Both the position numbers and the translations under genes were made by a program. DNA of 21,803 bases, from NCBI GenBank assembly GCA_036897095.1, contig JAYMSP010002944.1:1-21803 (forward strand), read 5' to 3'. The notes beneath the pieces are model-generated. The model searched no databases and had not been told where the DNA came from. It saw nothing but the letters and a program-made list of their open reading frames with translations. Below are positions 1 through 9,148 of this stretch, one piece after another (within the stretch, counting starts at the first letter, position 1; the number at the start of each line of letters is the position of its first letter). The stretch is from Plantago elongata. Taxonomy: Eukaryota > Streptophyta > Magnoliopsida > Lamiales > Plantaginaceae.

Positions 1-123
1 CCCATCACCACCCTCCCCCTTCGCCCGCCACCTCCCAGATCCGAAGCCTCTCCTCCACCGTCTCTGAGATCTGCTTCCCTCCCATCTGCAAATTCCCATC
101 TTCTGAAAGCTAGAAAACTCCAG

Positions 124-344
124 AAGTATTGGATTCCAAAGGTGAATCTCTATTGGCCACCCATACAACTCTTTGTGTAGGAATGTTTCCGAATCATTAT
201 TCCGATGTATCGGTTTCAGCTGATGAGTTAATGAATAGGTTTTCATTAGAGAGAAGCTGTTCGTTTGGGGAAATGGTGTCAATGGCATCAGAAGCAAGAA
301 AGATGGGAAGAAAAGGTTCTTCCATGGAAGCTCCATCTCCATGA
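124..344 (+). CDS. Possible 3' exon or gene fragment, product unknown
   Basis: An open stretch ends at a TGA at 342-344 and reads like protein, with the C-terminal phrase SLERSCSFGEMVSMASEARK. There is no ATG at its left edge: the frame is closed by a TAG at 111-113, and an AG at 122-123 after a short pyrimidine stretch could be a splice acceptor. A different frame is open from base 1 to 180 and is Pro/Ser rich, so an upstream exon or a frameshift is possible. I do not recognise the family. It could be the last exon of a gene extending left of the window, a transposon-captured fragment, or chance. No polyadenylation signal is obvious in the A-rich sequence that follows. Confidence 0.25.
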
Positions 345-542
345 AAGAAGAAGAAAAAAAAATTAATTTATTTTCGCTTTTCTTTGTTCAGACAAAATGA
401 AAATTCCACGTAGAGAGAGGAAATGCTGACGTTGGCTGTTCAATCAACGGGAGATGGGTTTTTGGGTTTATCTGTAATTGTTTGAGATCGAGGGGCTAAA
501 GTGAAATTAACAAATTTTAAGGGGTACTTTTTGTAATTCGCC

Positions 543-1973
543 CTAAAAATAAGAAACACTCAAAGAGTAAAGGAAGAGAAGTTTTATTTCAAAGGGATTG
601 GGACGGTGATTTCGAACTGGACGGAGGTGAGGTGACGAGATATCAAACAGGAGAAAGGGGCAGTAGGTGAGTTGGTGATTCGGGTGGTGGAGAATCTGGC
701 CGATTGGGTGGAGGAGTGGCATCCAGCTGGATGTGGGGTGTAGACTGTCGAGATGAAGCATCCAAGCTGCGGGTGGGGGAGGCAATGAGGCAATCCGAAA
801 AGCAGGGGTGTCATTGCCTAGGAAATCGTAACTCGGGGAGGTAAACGAATTCATATTTGCAAACGGAAACTTGGTTTTGTAAAAGATCACATGTCTCGAG
901 ATGGAAATCTTATGAGATGAAATATCATAACACATAACCCTTATGATTATCTGGGTACCCCAAAAATATGCAAGGTGAGGACCGTGCGTAAGTTTGTGAA
1001 TAGTACTGGATGGTGTAAGGGGATTGCAAAGGCAACCAAACACTCGGAGATGGTTATAGGATGGTTACGGTGATATAATATTTCGAGTGGTGATTTATGA
1101 TCCAAGAGTTTGCTGGGTGAAATATTGAGTAGGTAAGTAGCCATGTTTAAAGCGTGGTGCCAAAAAAGAAAGGGACAACGACACATTAGCAAGCAAGGTT
1201 CGAATAATGCTATTTATGGAGCAATCTTTCGTTCAACTTTACCATTCTGAGAAGAGGTATGAGGACAGGAAAAGCGAAAAGATAATCCATTAGACTCACA
1301 AAACTTCCCAAAACGGTTATTATCAAGAATTTGTCATACAAGAAGTTTGAGAATTTTGTTAACTTTACCATTCAAGAATTTGTCATACACATCAGATTTC
1401 TTGGCAAGAGGAAAGTCCACAAGAAGTTTGAGAAATCATCAAGAAAAAGTACATAATATAGATGACCAAGGATGTCCATAAATCACTGTGAATAATGTCA
1501 AATGGCAACAATGTTTTAGATAAAGATGACTCAAATGGTAACTTAATCTGTTTACCCAGAATGCAAGAACGACAAATACTACTAGGCCTAGGTTTATTGT
1601 AAACAACATGTTTGTCTAACCTAAGAGACTCCAAAATAGCACGCCCGAGATGACCTAGACACTCGTGCCAAGTTGGCGATGACACATCAGTAAAAGACGA
1701 AGGTTGGTGGGTGGGAAGGGTGATGTTGGTGAATGGGTAGAGATCCCCTTGACTATCACATCTCACTATTGCCATCCCCGTCTGAAACTCCTTTAAAGAA
1801 AACCCATAAGGATCTAATTTGACATACATAGTATTATCAGAAGCAAATTTGCGAACTGAGATTAGATTCTTAATGATTTTAGGAGCATGCAAAACACGCG
1901 TAAGGTGACGTTGGATGAGTTTCGGAAGGTAAAGTAGTATTCCCACACCCATTAACTGGAATAAAGTGGCCAT
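543..1973 (-). pseudogene. Copia GAG-pre-integrase and integrase, broken
   Basis: From 1973 to 1392 the minus strand encodes a W-H-x-x-L-G-H motif, a C-x-x-C-x-x-G-K-Q pair and a P-F-D-I-I-H-S-D-L-W stretch: the HHCC zinc region and the start of the integrase core with its first catalytic Asp. From about 1250 to 950 come a S-S-Q-N-G-K-V-E-R-K segment, which carries the catalytic Glu, and an A-T-Y-L-L-N-x-x-P-S-K-L-L helix. The C-terminal F-G-C-L-C and Y-D-I-S-S-H-K-I-x-I-S-R-H-V-x-F segments lie in the frame from 1043 to about 830. At least three frames are used. The core between 1470 and 1250 is corrupted by internal duplication. The Pro/His/Ser-rich remainder to 543 fits the integrase-RT linker, but the RT never begins. 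Confidence 0.85.
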
Positions 1974-2235
1974 TACCTACGATAGTATTATTATGAATGC
2001 TCGAATTAGAATAAGACGAGAGAGTACCGTTCGAGGAAGTCATGTGGGATGACGCTCCAGAATCCATGTACCATGTTGGTGCAGGCGGTTTCAAGCTCAT
2101 CATATGCATAGCTGCATTAACATCCATTGGTACGTAAGCTCAATAAGGTGTACTAGAAGTAGCATAGGCTTGTGGAGCCGGTGGTGGCAGTGGGCAAACC
2201 GTCGAGCTGGGTGGCTGCAGTGGAAACGGACACAG
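1879..2235 (-). pseudogene. Copia aspartic protease region
   Basis: On the minus strand a Pro-rich gag-protease linker (about 2235-2130) with one in-frame stop leads into WYMDSGASSHMTSS. The D-S-G-A active-site motif lies at 2064-2053, and the W-x-x-D-S-G-A-S-x-H-x-T arrangement is diagnostic of copia retropepsins. The sequence continues with the G-N-G-H-x-I-P-V-x-G-x-G stretch typical of the second half of the domain. A frame change near 1975 separates it from the downstream integrase frame. In a living element this enzyme would cleave the Gag-Pol polyprotein inside the particle. Here the frame is broken. Confidence 0.85.
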
Positions 2236-2339
2236 AGGGGGCTGAAATTACGACACCCATTGCTAGCTTTCCGATGTTGTATCTTACCAAGGTACATTCA
2301 CCGGATGTCGCGAATTCCCAGTATAACCTTTAACATTAG

Positions 2340-2809
2340 TCTTACCTTGACCATTGCCTTTCTTACCTTTCTTTCCTTGTGCCCTTACCATTATTCCTTT
2401 TACGTGGTTGGCTGATGTTGTTGGAGTGGTCATCACGAACATCGATAAACATAGCAGACCTAGTACATGTACACATATATAGTAGTAGAAAGTTCCCGTT
2501 CCTCAAGGAAAAGAGAAGAACATGCTTTAGAAAAGGATGGTAATACCTTGACATGGCGAATCTAAGTTCCCACGCATTTGTATGCTTCGGTTAAACCCGA
2601 AACAAGCTGAAAAACAAGTCAACTGTTTGGAACAGGAGATCCAACGTTTTTTGAGCTGATCAGCTAAGCACTTAGGAGGTTGACAATAGGTTGAGTTGGA
2701 AAAATCTTCCAGCCGTATAGATGTAAACTCCTGTTTGGGAATAACAGCCCGAGAGGTTTGGTGGTCCTGAAAAATCTCACGTAATCGATTCCGAGCTCCC
2801 ATAGCTGTA
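2340..2809 (-). pseudogene. Copia gag fragment (UBN2-type)
   Basis: The minus-strand translation from 2802 to about 2530 contains NRLREIFQDHQTSRAV, followed by phrases about an extension of sequential gag helices and a 'LADQLK' segment, which is the pattern of the copia gag (UBN2 / gag-polypeptide) domain. A one-base shift separates this from the next stretch. The part from about 2450 to 2340 is Lys/Gly/Asn rich (QPRKRNNGKGTRKER), as expected for the basic C-terminal part of gag that binds RNA. I could not see a CCHC knuckle. The N-terminal half of gag is missing: homology stops at about 2803-2809. Confidence 0.8.
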
Positions 2810-4196
2810 ACGACCCGCTTTCAATAACCGCTTTAGATAAATAGATATACAAATTCTAAATTTATATATAATAATCGTCATTTTCTAATATTATTATTCG
2901 ATGCACATCATTTTAACTTAATTGTTATCGTTGTTTTATATAATTTTAGGCCCGACATGTCACTTGTTAAATTTGAATCGTTTTATATTAAAACGTGGGC
3001 CTATAAAAGAACGGTATAGATTGTACGAATTTATAGTACACAATTATTTGACTCTTTATTATATATTTGTGAAAATTAAAATAAACCGGCTGGTGTAAAT
3101 AATTTATTAATTTAAATAGTAATATAGTTTCATAACTATGTCGCACGTATTTTTGGTGACTAATCATCTTGGTTGTTTACGTGTTGCACTCTCACATTTC
3201 CTTAATTGCTCAATATTGTGAGTATACTTCCTCAACTTTCATTCTCACACACACCACCGAGAATCTTCAAAATGGTTTGGTGGGTCGATTATATATTGTA
3301 ATGTTCATATATGATTAAACCTTATACAATTTCTCTAAAATAGAAAGTTAAGAACCCAGTATAGGGATGTAGCGAAAGTAGTAGTATTAGTAATTTTAAT
3401 TTGCTAATCGATTTCACGGTTATTTTAATTCAAATAGCTTATTATGTTTGAACTTGATTATAATTATACTCGTAGATGGATGACTCTGAGTACATGTATC
3501 ATAATATTTTCTACTCTGGTTATGTTTTGATGATTAAGAACTCACTGTGATTTAGGGCTTTATATAGAGGAGTGAATGTGAGGGTGAAGAGAAGGGATTA
3601 CGTGGTGAATTGTTGTAATTTTGACAGAGATAAGTGAAAGGAGATTAGAACACCTGTAATTTGAAGATCAGCTTGAATTCTTCTCTAATCTTCATCCATC
3701 GTCATTTTGGCACCGTTGATGATACAAAATCCGATCAGCTGCTTGCTAGTGATGGAAAAGGAGATGGAAAGTAGAGACATGGATTGAACAAGTAGAGATG
3801 ATTGGTTGATTTGGATTGTGATAGATCAAGGATGAATTTGGGGAAACTGGTTTAGTGGTAAATGAAAAGAGAAGAGAATGATCGATCAGGCAATTTAGGT
3901 AGAAGAAGAGAAATTGTCAATTTATAACTTTTCCTTTCCCAAATTACATGGAGCTATCTAATTTTATGATTAATTTCAAACTTTAAACTGCTACCAAAAC
4001 TTACCTTCTTCGTTTTTAGTCGCAATTATTTTATATCACAAATTATTGCATATTCGATTTCTCAAGCAATAAAAATAATAAGATTTAATAAGGTCTTCCT
4101 CGATATAAAATTAACTCAAATAGCATAAAATTTCTAAATACTAAGTGCAAACATAATTTACATTAACGTAAATTGTTAATTAAAGTGGGCGTCACA
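2806..4196 (+). repeat. Candidate solo LTR abutting copia gag
   Basis: The copia gag homology stops at about 2803-2809, and at 2806 the sequence becomes TGTAACGACCCGCTTT. At 4181-4196 it reads TAAAGTGGGCGTCACA, whose reverse complement (TGTGACGCCCACTTT) nearly matches the left end. The TG...CA ends with a short inverted TGT-A/G-ACG-x-CC motif are the form I associate with LTRs of plant Ty3/gypsy elements. The interior is AT-rich, without coding sequence, and includes a TATA-like box at 3560-3568 that would fit a U3/R boundary. Against this, the 5 bp on either side (ATAGC and TAAAA) do not match as a target-site duplication, gag does not resume to the right, and no primer-binding site follows. 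It may be a partly deleted element. Confidence 0.35.
3560..3568 (+). promoter_or_regulatory. TATA-like box inside the candidate LTR
   Basis: TTATATAGA sits about 750 bp into the candidate LTR. It is followed by a purine-rich G/A run (about 3570-3600) such as often begins an LTR transcript. Position and context are suggestive only, as TATA-like strings are common in this AT-rich DNA. Confidence 0.25.
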
Positions 4197-4651
4197 TAAA
4201 AAAATCCATAATGAGGAGGGCATTGCAAAATTTGTTAACTGAAATCATTGCTGGAGAAGTATTGATAGCCATTGATGAAAATTTCACTTTGTCTCAACGG
4301 ATGAGATTAAACGGTGAGATGAAACTCATTGTAGCGAGACAATAGGCCCCACTTGCATTTAATGCAAAGCGTTATTTGTTACCACGTCAGTGCATTGTAC
4401 ACGGTAACAAATGCATGTCATATGTATGTATTTTGTAACTGTTGTGATTCTAATGCTATATATAATGTATCTAGAGACAAACAATTTTCCAAATCCAATA
4501 TTTCTTACTTGCATCAAAATAACATTTTCTCTCTAATTTTCAGTAAAGAAAACATGCAACTTCATATGTTCTCTCTATTTCTTCTAAAAAAGAAGCACTA
4601 ATCCAACATTCTAATCCTTTCAATTTCAGTTAAACCTTCTGTATATATACA
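4197..4651. other. Spacer with a hairpin, no gene seen
   Basis: I see no supported coding sequence. The stretch holds one clear inverted repeat: ATTTGTTACC at 4374-4383 pairs perfectly with GGTAACAAAT at 4403-4412 across a 19-base loop. A TATATATA run at about 4639-4646 lies just upstream of the ATG at 4652, too close for a normal TATA box of that reading frame unless transcription begins inside it. Confidence 0.5.
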
Positions 4652-7267
4652 ATGGCTCCCAAACACGCTTCAAGTTCTAAGGCTTCTACCACATCTGTTG
4701 CTGCTAAAAAGCAAGCATTCAACCTAGAGATCTCAAACAATAGACTCTAAGTAGACCACCAACCACATGATTCAATATCGTGGTGCCTTTGTGGAGAAAC
4801 ATCTTGAGGTAATTATTCCAGAGCAAGCGGATAGAACTTTCGTATTGGTTATCCTTGAAAAAACAAACCTGAAGAATTTGTTTTAGCTCTTCCCAGTGAG
4901 ACTTCATAACTGGATGTTCTTGAGTTTTACAACAACTTAGAGGTGACCCATAAGCTGGTCAACGGGACTGAAAAGGTGTCCTTCAAAACCAAGGTGCAAA
5001 ACCTTGTGATTGACCTAGACTGCCATGGTTTCTGTGACCTATTTGGCCTGGTCAATGAGGGCGAGGACTATGAGATGAGCCCCAAAGATGAGATACTACT
5101 TCATGGTGCCAAGGAGACCTATAGTGAGTTCTCTGATATGTCTATCCCAGACACTCCCTCCACTTTCATTTTGAGAGATATCGGAGTAAGGCATATATGT
5201 ACAAGCACTGGAATGTGCTACCCTGTATACTACACAGGGCAGTTGATGGTCTGAAGGGGGGAGCAGACCAGATTAGCCTTGAGAGGTGGATGGCTATATA
5301 TGTGCCTCATGAGAAGCCAAGCCATGGAACAACATGAAATTGAGAAATTGAGAAAGGCATCACTGAGCAAAAGGCCACAATCATATATGACTGGAAATTT
5401 TGCTACATTCTGGAGATATATGGTCTAAAGCTCAAAAACCCTGAGAAGGTTGAGACTAGTGATATTCTATATAGATTCAACTATGGCAACTGGCTGAAGC
5501 AAAAGGTTGTAGGAGAGCCTGAGGTTGATGAGGAGGTTGCACCTTCTGAGGTGGCAACAAAGAAAACCAGAACCAAAAAGGGCAGCAAAGAAACAGATGG
5601 TTTTTTAAGCTCCTGCAGAGTCTATTCCTATAGAGAGTACTCCCATTCCCTCTCTTGTTCTTGAAGTTCCATCTACCACTCCCATCATTGAAGATGCGTC
5701 CAAGGAGGAGGAGATGTTGAGCAAGAGTAGTGGAAAGCTCTCTCTCTCCACATAACCTACCGGAATTATGGATAATTCGATGCCCACTATAGAAGAGTCT
5801 GATGATAATGAGATGGTTCTCACACAGATCTTCAAAGCTACAAAGAAATCCAGTGATACATCGAAGGCATATGGTTCCAATTTTGGTGATGTTTCTGAGA
5901 AGACTTCCAAGTCTCTGCTTGCTGAAGATATAATTGATACACAAGAAGCAACAACCACAGCCACTCAGAGTTCATTAGGCTATTTTCAACAGTCTCTGAA
6001 TTCAGAAGATCAAGTGATGGAGGATGTTGACATTGCCTTCACACTTTAAGGACTGCAAGATACGGCTAAGAATGTGTCTATCTCAAACCCATATGCTAAA
6101 ATAGTGCAGTCAGAAACACCAACAAAAGAGTATGCTGAAGAAAATCCTGTTGAGGAACAAGTTTTCCAAAATGTAGTAGAAAGGGAACTTGAGTCTGAAG
6201 TGCCAGAATCTTCTAACTGGGAAGAGGATTCACAAGTTCAACCTGAAGCACTTTAGGTAGCAAACAAGTCTATATCTGACTTGTTTAAATTTCATTGTGT
6301 ATTACTTGTCATTCATAAATTCTCTTTGTTACAGGCCCAAGAAGAAACACAAGCTGTAGAAGAAGCTGCTAAACCTTCCTCAGAAAGTGAAGTAGAGGCC
6401 AATCAAGCCTCAACACTTAAAGAAATTGAGCATGTTGCATACGTATATTCATTCTCTGAATGAGTGGAAATTCATTTCTAAACTTGTAAAAGTATTAAGT
6501 GTTCTAACTTAATATATGTTTCTGGCAGGCACAAACTGAGGAAGAAGAGGAAGTGATGAAAACATCACAAGCTGAAATTGAATTGCCAGAGACCCTCAAG
6601 GATTTCTAAAGAACAAGTTGCTGAGCCTTCTTCATCAAAGATTTGCTAAAATTCTTCAGAAATTTGGCAACCTTACATTTTCACTTGCTTATTCTTAATT
6701 TTCATTGTTTACTTTCTCAGGCTCAAGAAGAAGTAAAGGTGCCAAAAGGAAGTGTTACGACTCCTTCTAAGCCAATGGACATTGATGAAGCTCTCCCAGC
6801 TTCACAAAAAGAGAAAGTTACAGAGACTGCACAAGTCTCTGAACAAGTTGTTTCTGAGAACCGGAGGTAAGTGACATCTCAGATAACAACAAGTGTTTGT
6901 AAAAACATTTTTCTCTCATCAATCCATTTAATGTATAAATTTTTATTCTCAAGTTCAAGAGAGAAGTTAATGAGGAACAGACTACTGTGTCTCACCCTCG
7001 CAATGAAGTAACTGAGGCAATCTTATGGTAGACCCTTCTGGGCCTGCAGTTGAAACACAGGTTATTCAGAAACTGAATTTATCCTTCAAACTCAGATATC
7101 TTTAAAGTCTTTGAAAGTAAAAGACTTCAAGCATCGTACCATCAACTTTTGCATCGTCTTCGAATGAGGTGCACAAGTTCTTCAGAGAAAAGACAATCAA
7201 GCAACATCTCCGTCTTTTCAAGTCTTGGCAAAAGCTCAGAAGCGCTGACCTTTCTTCAAACTTTTAA
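4652..7267 (+). pseudogene. Decayed plant transposon-type protein with repetitive acidic tail
   Basis: An ATG at 4652 begins a Lys/Ser-rich head (MAPKHASSSKASTT), then the frame breaks. Coding-like stretches follow at about 4770-4890, 4943-5251 and 5255-5640. The 4915-5090 part (LEFYNNLEVTHKLVNG, then V-S-F-K-T-K-V) resembles the 'putative plant transposon protein' domain that follows a variable N-terminus in many plant repeat ORFs. From 5768 the sequence becomes Glu/Ser/Thr/Gln rich, with segments ending in stops and restarting after intron-like acceptors (see separate entry). A last readable piece, 7149-7267, is basic and ends at TAA 7265-7267. Multiple stops and frameshifts argue for a dead copy. 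A host gene with many short exons is the alternative, but stops inside the conserved part make this less likely. Confidence 0.45.
6253..7060 (+). repeat. Reiterated exon-like/intron-like units in the acidic tail
   Basis: Three segments start alike immediately after a pyrimidine-rich acceptor: ...TTACAG|GCCCAAGAAGAAACA near 6335, ...CTGGCAG|GCACAAACTGAGG near 6530, and ...TTCTCAG|GCTCAAGAAGAAG near 6721. Each encodes an A-Q-x-E-E type start and then Glu/Val/Ser-rich sequence. A fourth, weaker copy begins near 6955. The acceptor-side sequences before the first and third (both with TTTCA and CATT...TTCTC) are also alike. A perfect donor-like string, AG|GTAAGT, is at 6866-6873. The simplest reading is amplification of a unit containing one short exon and its neighbouring intron of about 80-130 bp. 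Confidence 0.5.
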
Positions 7268-7269
7268 TT

Positions 7270-8056
7270 TTTATTTTATTATTATTATATATATGTATAA
7301 TAATCTTTTCGGAAAGATCAAGTATGTGTGCCCATAAATGTTTTAACGTGATTGTGAATTGTGAAAGTCTTTTCTTCAAAAGCATAGATTGAAAATATGT
7401 TTTATGCTCATCAGTATGCCTATGAATTATTTGGCCCCTTCGGGGGAAAGTCGTGCTTTTAAAGATCTCTGATTGTATTGTTATCCCTCTTGTAGGGCAT
7501 TGTCATTGTTATTGTTATGTGAAAAACCGACCTGTGTGCCACCACGATTCGCGTGGCCTTAGTGTATTATCTGATTGAGTAAAGAAATGTTATTGTTATT
7601 GAAAAGTGTTCCATGCAAACTGTATTTTCGATATGTAAACGTGTGTGTGCGCGCGCGCTTTGAAAATACTTTGCTTGATTCCGGGTAGAAGTGTCAATGA
7701 AGCTCACCCTTAAACCCCTTTCAGATAATTTAGTAAGTGATTTGGAAGGAGATTCTTTGGAGTGGAGACGGTAATTGGATACAAGCTTTTGAGAAGATTA
7801 TTTAGTAGTTGTTGCGTCGACTAGAATTGTATATAAGATTTGTACTGTATAGGATGTTTGTACTACTGAGATTGTCGTTATGTATTGATGATTTGTAATT
7901 GTTGCGATTATTGTATAGGACTTTTAGATGATCTGTTTATACCACTCTGAGATATTATAGTATTTTGAGGATTAAAGTTAGGTATCGTCTTGGCGTGAGG
8001 CTATCTCACAATAGACGGCCGATCGCGCCAAAGCAAATTGGTTTTGGGGCGTGACA
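7270..8056 (+). repeat. LTR-like block ending GGGGCGTGACA
   Basis: The block has no supported ORF. It ends at 8056 with TTTTGGGGCGTGACA, the reverse complement of TGTCACGCCCC, a terminus I associate with plant Ty3/gypsy LTRs. Inside are a CCCC-TTCG-GGGG hairpin (7435-7446), a CCACG-ATTCG-CGTGG hairpin (about 7541-7555) and an alternating GT/GC run (7641-7658). I could not find a matching TG start, so the left limit is only the end of the preceding reading frame. No primer-binding site follows 8056. It is not similar to the 2806-4196 block, so the two are not a pair of LTRs of one element. Confidence 0.35.
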
Positions 8057-9063
8057 GACTAATTCCAAAACCATTCAATCATCCTCATATTTATCACCTA
8101 CCAGATTTTGAGTGGTATCCTCCACTATTTCTACTATGCTCTGAACATTATAACATTCATTATTTTCACTAGGAAAATCTAACAAGTGATTCACATTCTT
8201 TTTGTCTCGGTACCAATGATCAAGTTCTTAAGCTCACAAATGTCTTCTCCAAAATTATTTCATTAAAATCATGTGAGCCAGCTTGATTCGTTAAACGGAT
8301 TTTACAGTGTCGAAAGCAATTTGCTGAGACGACCAGATTGATAACATTTAAAACATTTATTTTACGATAAATCTTTTAATATAGTACATTTTAAAGGTGC
8401 ATATGATCAATCATGCATACATGCGAAACCTCTTTAGAAAATATTTCTGTCTCGGAGACTTGATAATTTTATTGGTCAATAATGTATATATAATTTGTTT
8501 TAATTAATAGTTCTTAATTTATAAATTATAAAATATATTTTTTAAATTATTAAATATTCCAGTTTCAATATTAGTATTTTATAGAGGTTCTCTACAGTAT
8601 AGAGGTTGGACTTCAACATAAGACTATTAGTTTGTTTTTGATATATAAATGTAATTGAGTTATTTCAATTTGAATTGTAATTTTATATATGTGGTTTTCT
8701 ATGAAAGTAAAATGCTTTATTACAAAATTGTCCCAATTTAATTAAATAAATGATATAATGTAGAGGAAAACATTAAAGAAGATAGTGGATGATGTCAGAT
8801 TTTCCATAATCTTATACAACTTGTGTTTGGCAAGAATATTTTGAGAAAGTCTAGTAATCATTTTGTATTAAAAAAGAACAGCATCATCACATTATCATTA
8901 CCTGATATATTCGTGTCAGCTAATGTCAACCATACCAATTATTTTTAACTTCGTTAATGGAATCGGTTTTAGTTCGTTAGATTTGCATGTTTATGTAAAT
9001 CGAAAATGGGTATGACAATGCCTTATCTTTAAAACTAGGAAATACAAATAGTCTTAAAATTAG
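8057..9063. other. AT-rich spacer, nothing identified
   Basis: I find no coding sequence, RNA gene or clear repeat. The stretch is strongly AT-rich, with oligo-A and oligo-T runs, as is usual in plant intergenic DNA. The last bases before the LINE contain CCGAACCCTAACTTT (about 9098-9112), which resembles the CCCTAA motif of many plant 5' UTRs and may belong to the LINE's 5' UTR. Confidence 0.5.
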
Positions 9064-9148
9064 ATGATTGTAAATAAGGTAGGAGATAAAAAAACTCCGA
9101 ACCCTAACTTTTCCCTGCAGCGACTTCTAGCGAAATGCGGAGATTGCA

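Larger units (their letters stand above)
543..2809 (-). mobile_element. Ty1/copia retrotransposon relic (gag-protease-integrase, truncated)
   Basis: Read on the minus strand, the block gives copia polyprotein domains in their usual order: gag (about 2809-2340), aspartic protease (about 2130-1880), GAG-pre-integrase zinc region and integrase (about 1690-950), and a low-complexity Pro/His linker (about 870-590). Frames change several times and stops interrupt it, so no functional polyprotein can be made. The reverse transcriptase and RNase H that should follow are absent, and no LTR or primer-binding site flanks the block. The gag end stops abruptly where an LTR-like sequence begins near 2806. 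It is therefore a truncated, old, inactive copy. The order protease-integrase identifies copia rather than gypsy, in which integrase comes last. Confidence 0.9.

Noticed and set aside
543..1043. An intact host gene in the 166-codon minus-strand frame
   Set aside because: Its N-terminal part is copia integrase C-terminal sequence and the rest is low-complexity linker, so it is part of the retrotransposon relic.
5477..5944. Minus-strand 155-codon frame
   Set aside because: It lies opposite the coding-like plus-strand acidic tail, is Cys/Leu/Phe rich as expected for a shadow, and shows no domain.
2806..8056. One full LTR element bounded by the two LTR-like blocks
   Set aside because: The 2806-4196 and 7270-8056 blocks are not similar in sequence, no primer-binding site follows the first, and the internal part lacks gag-pol.
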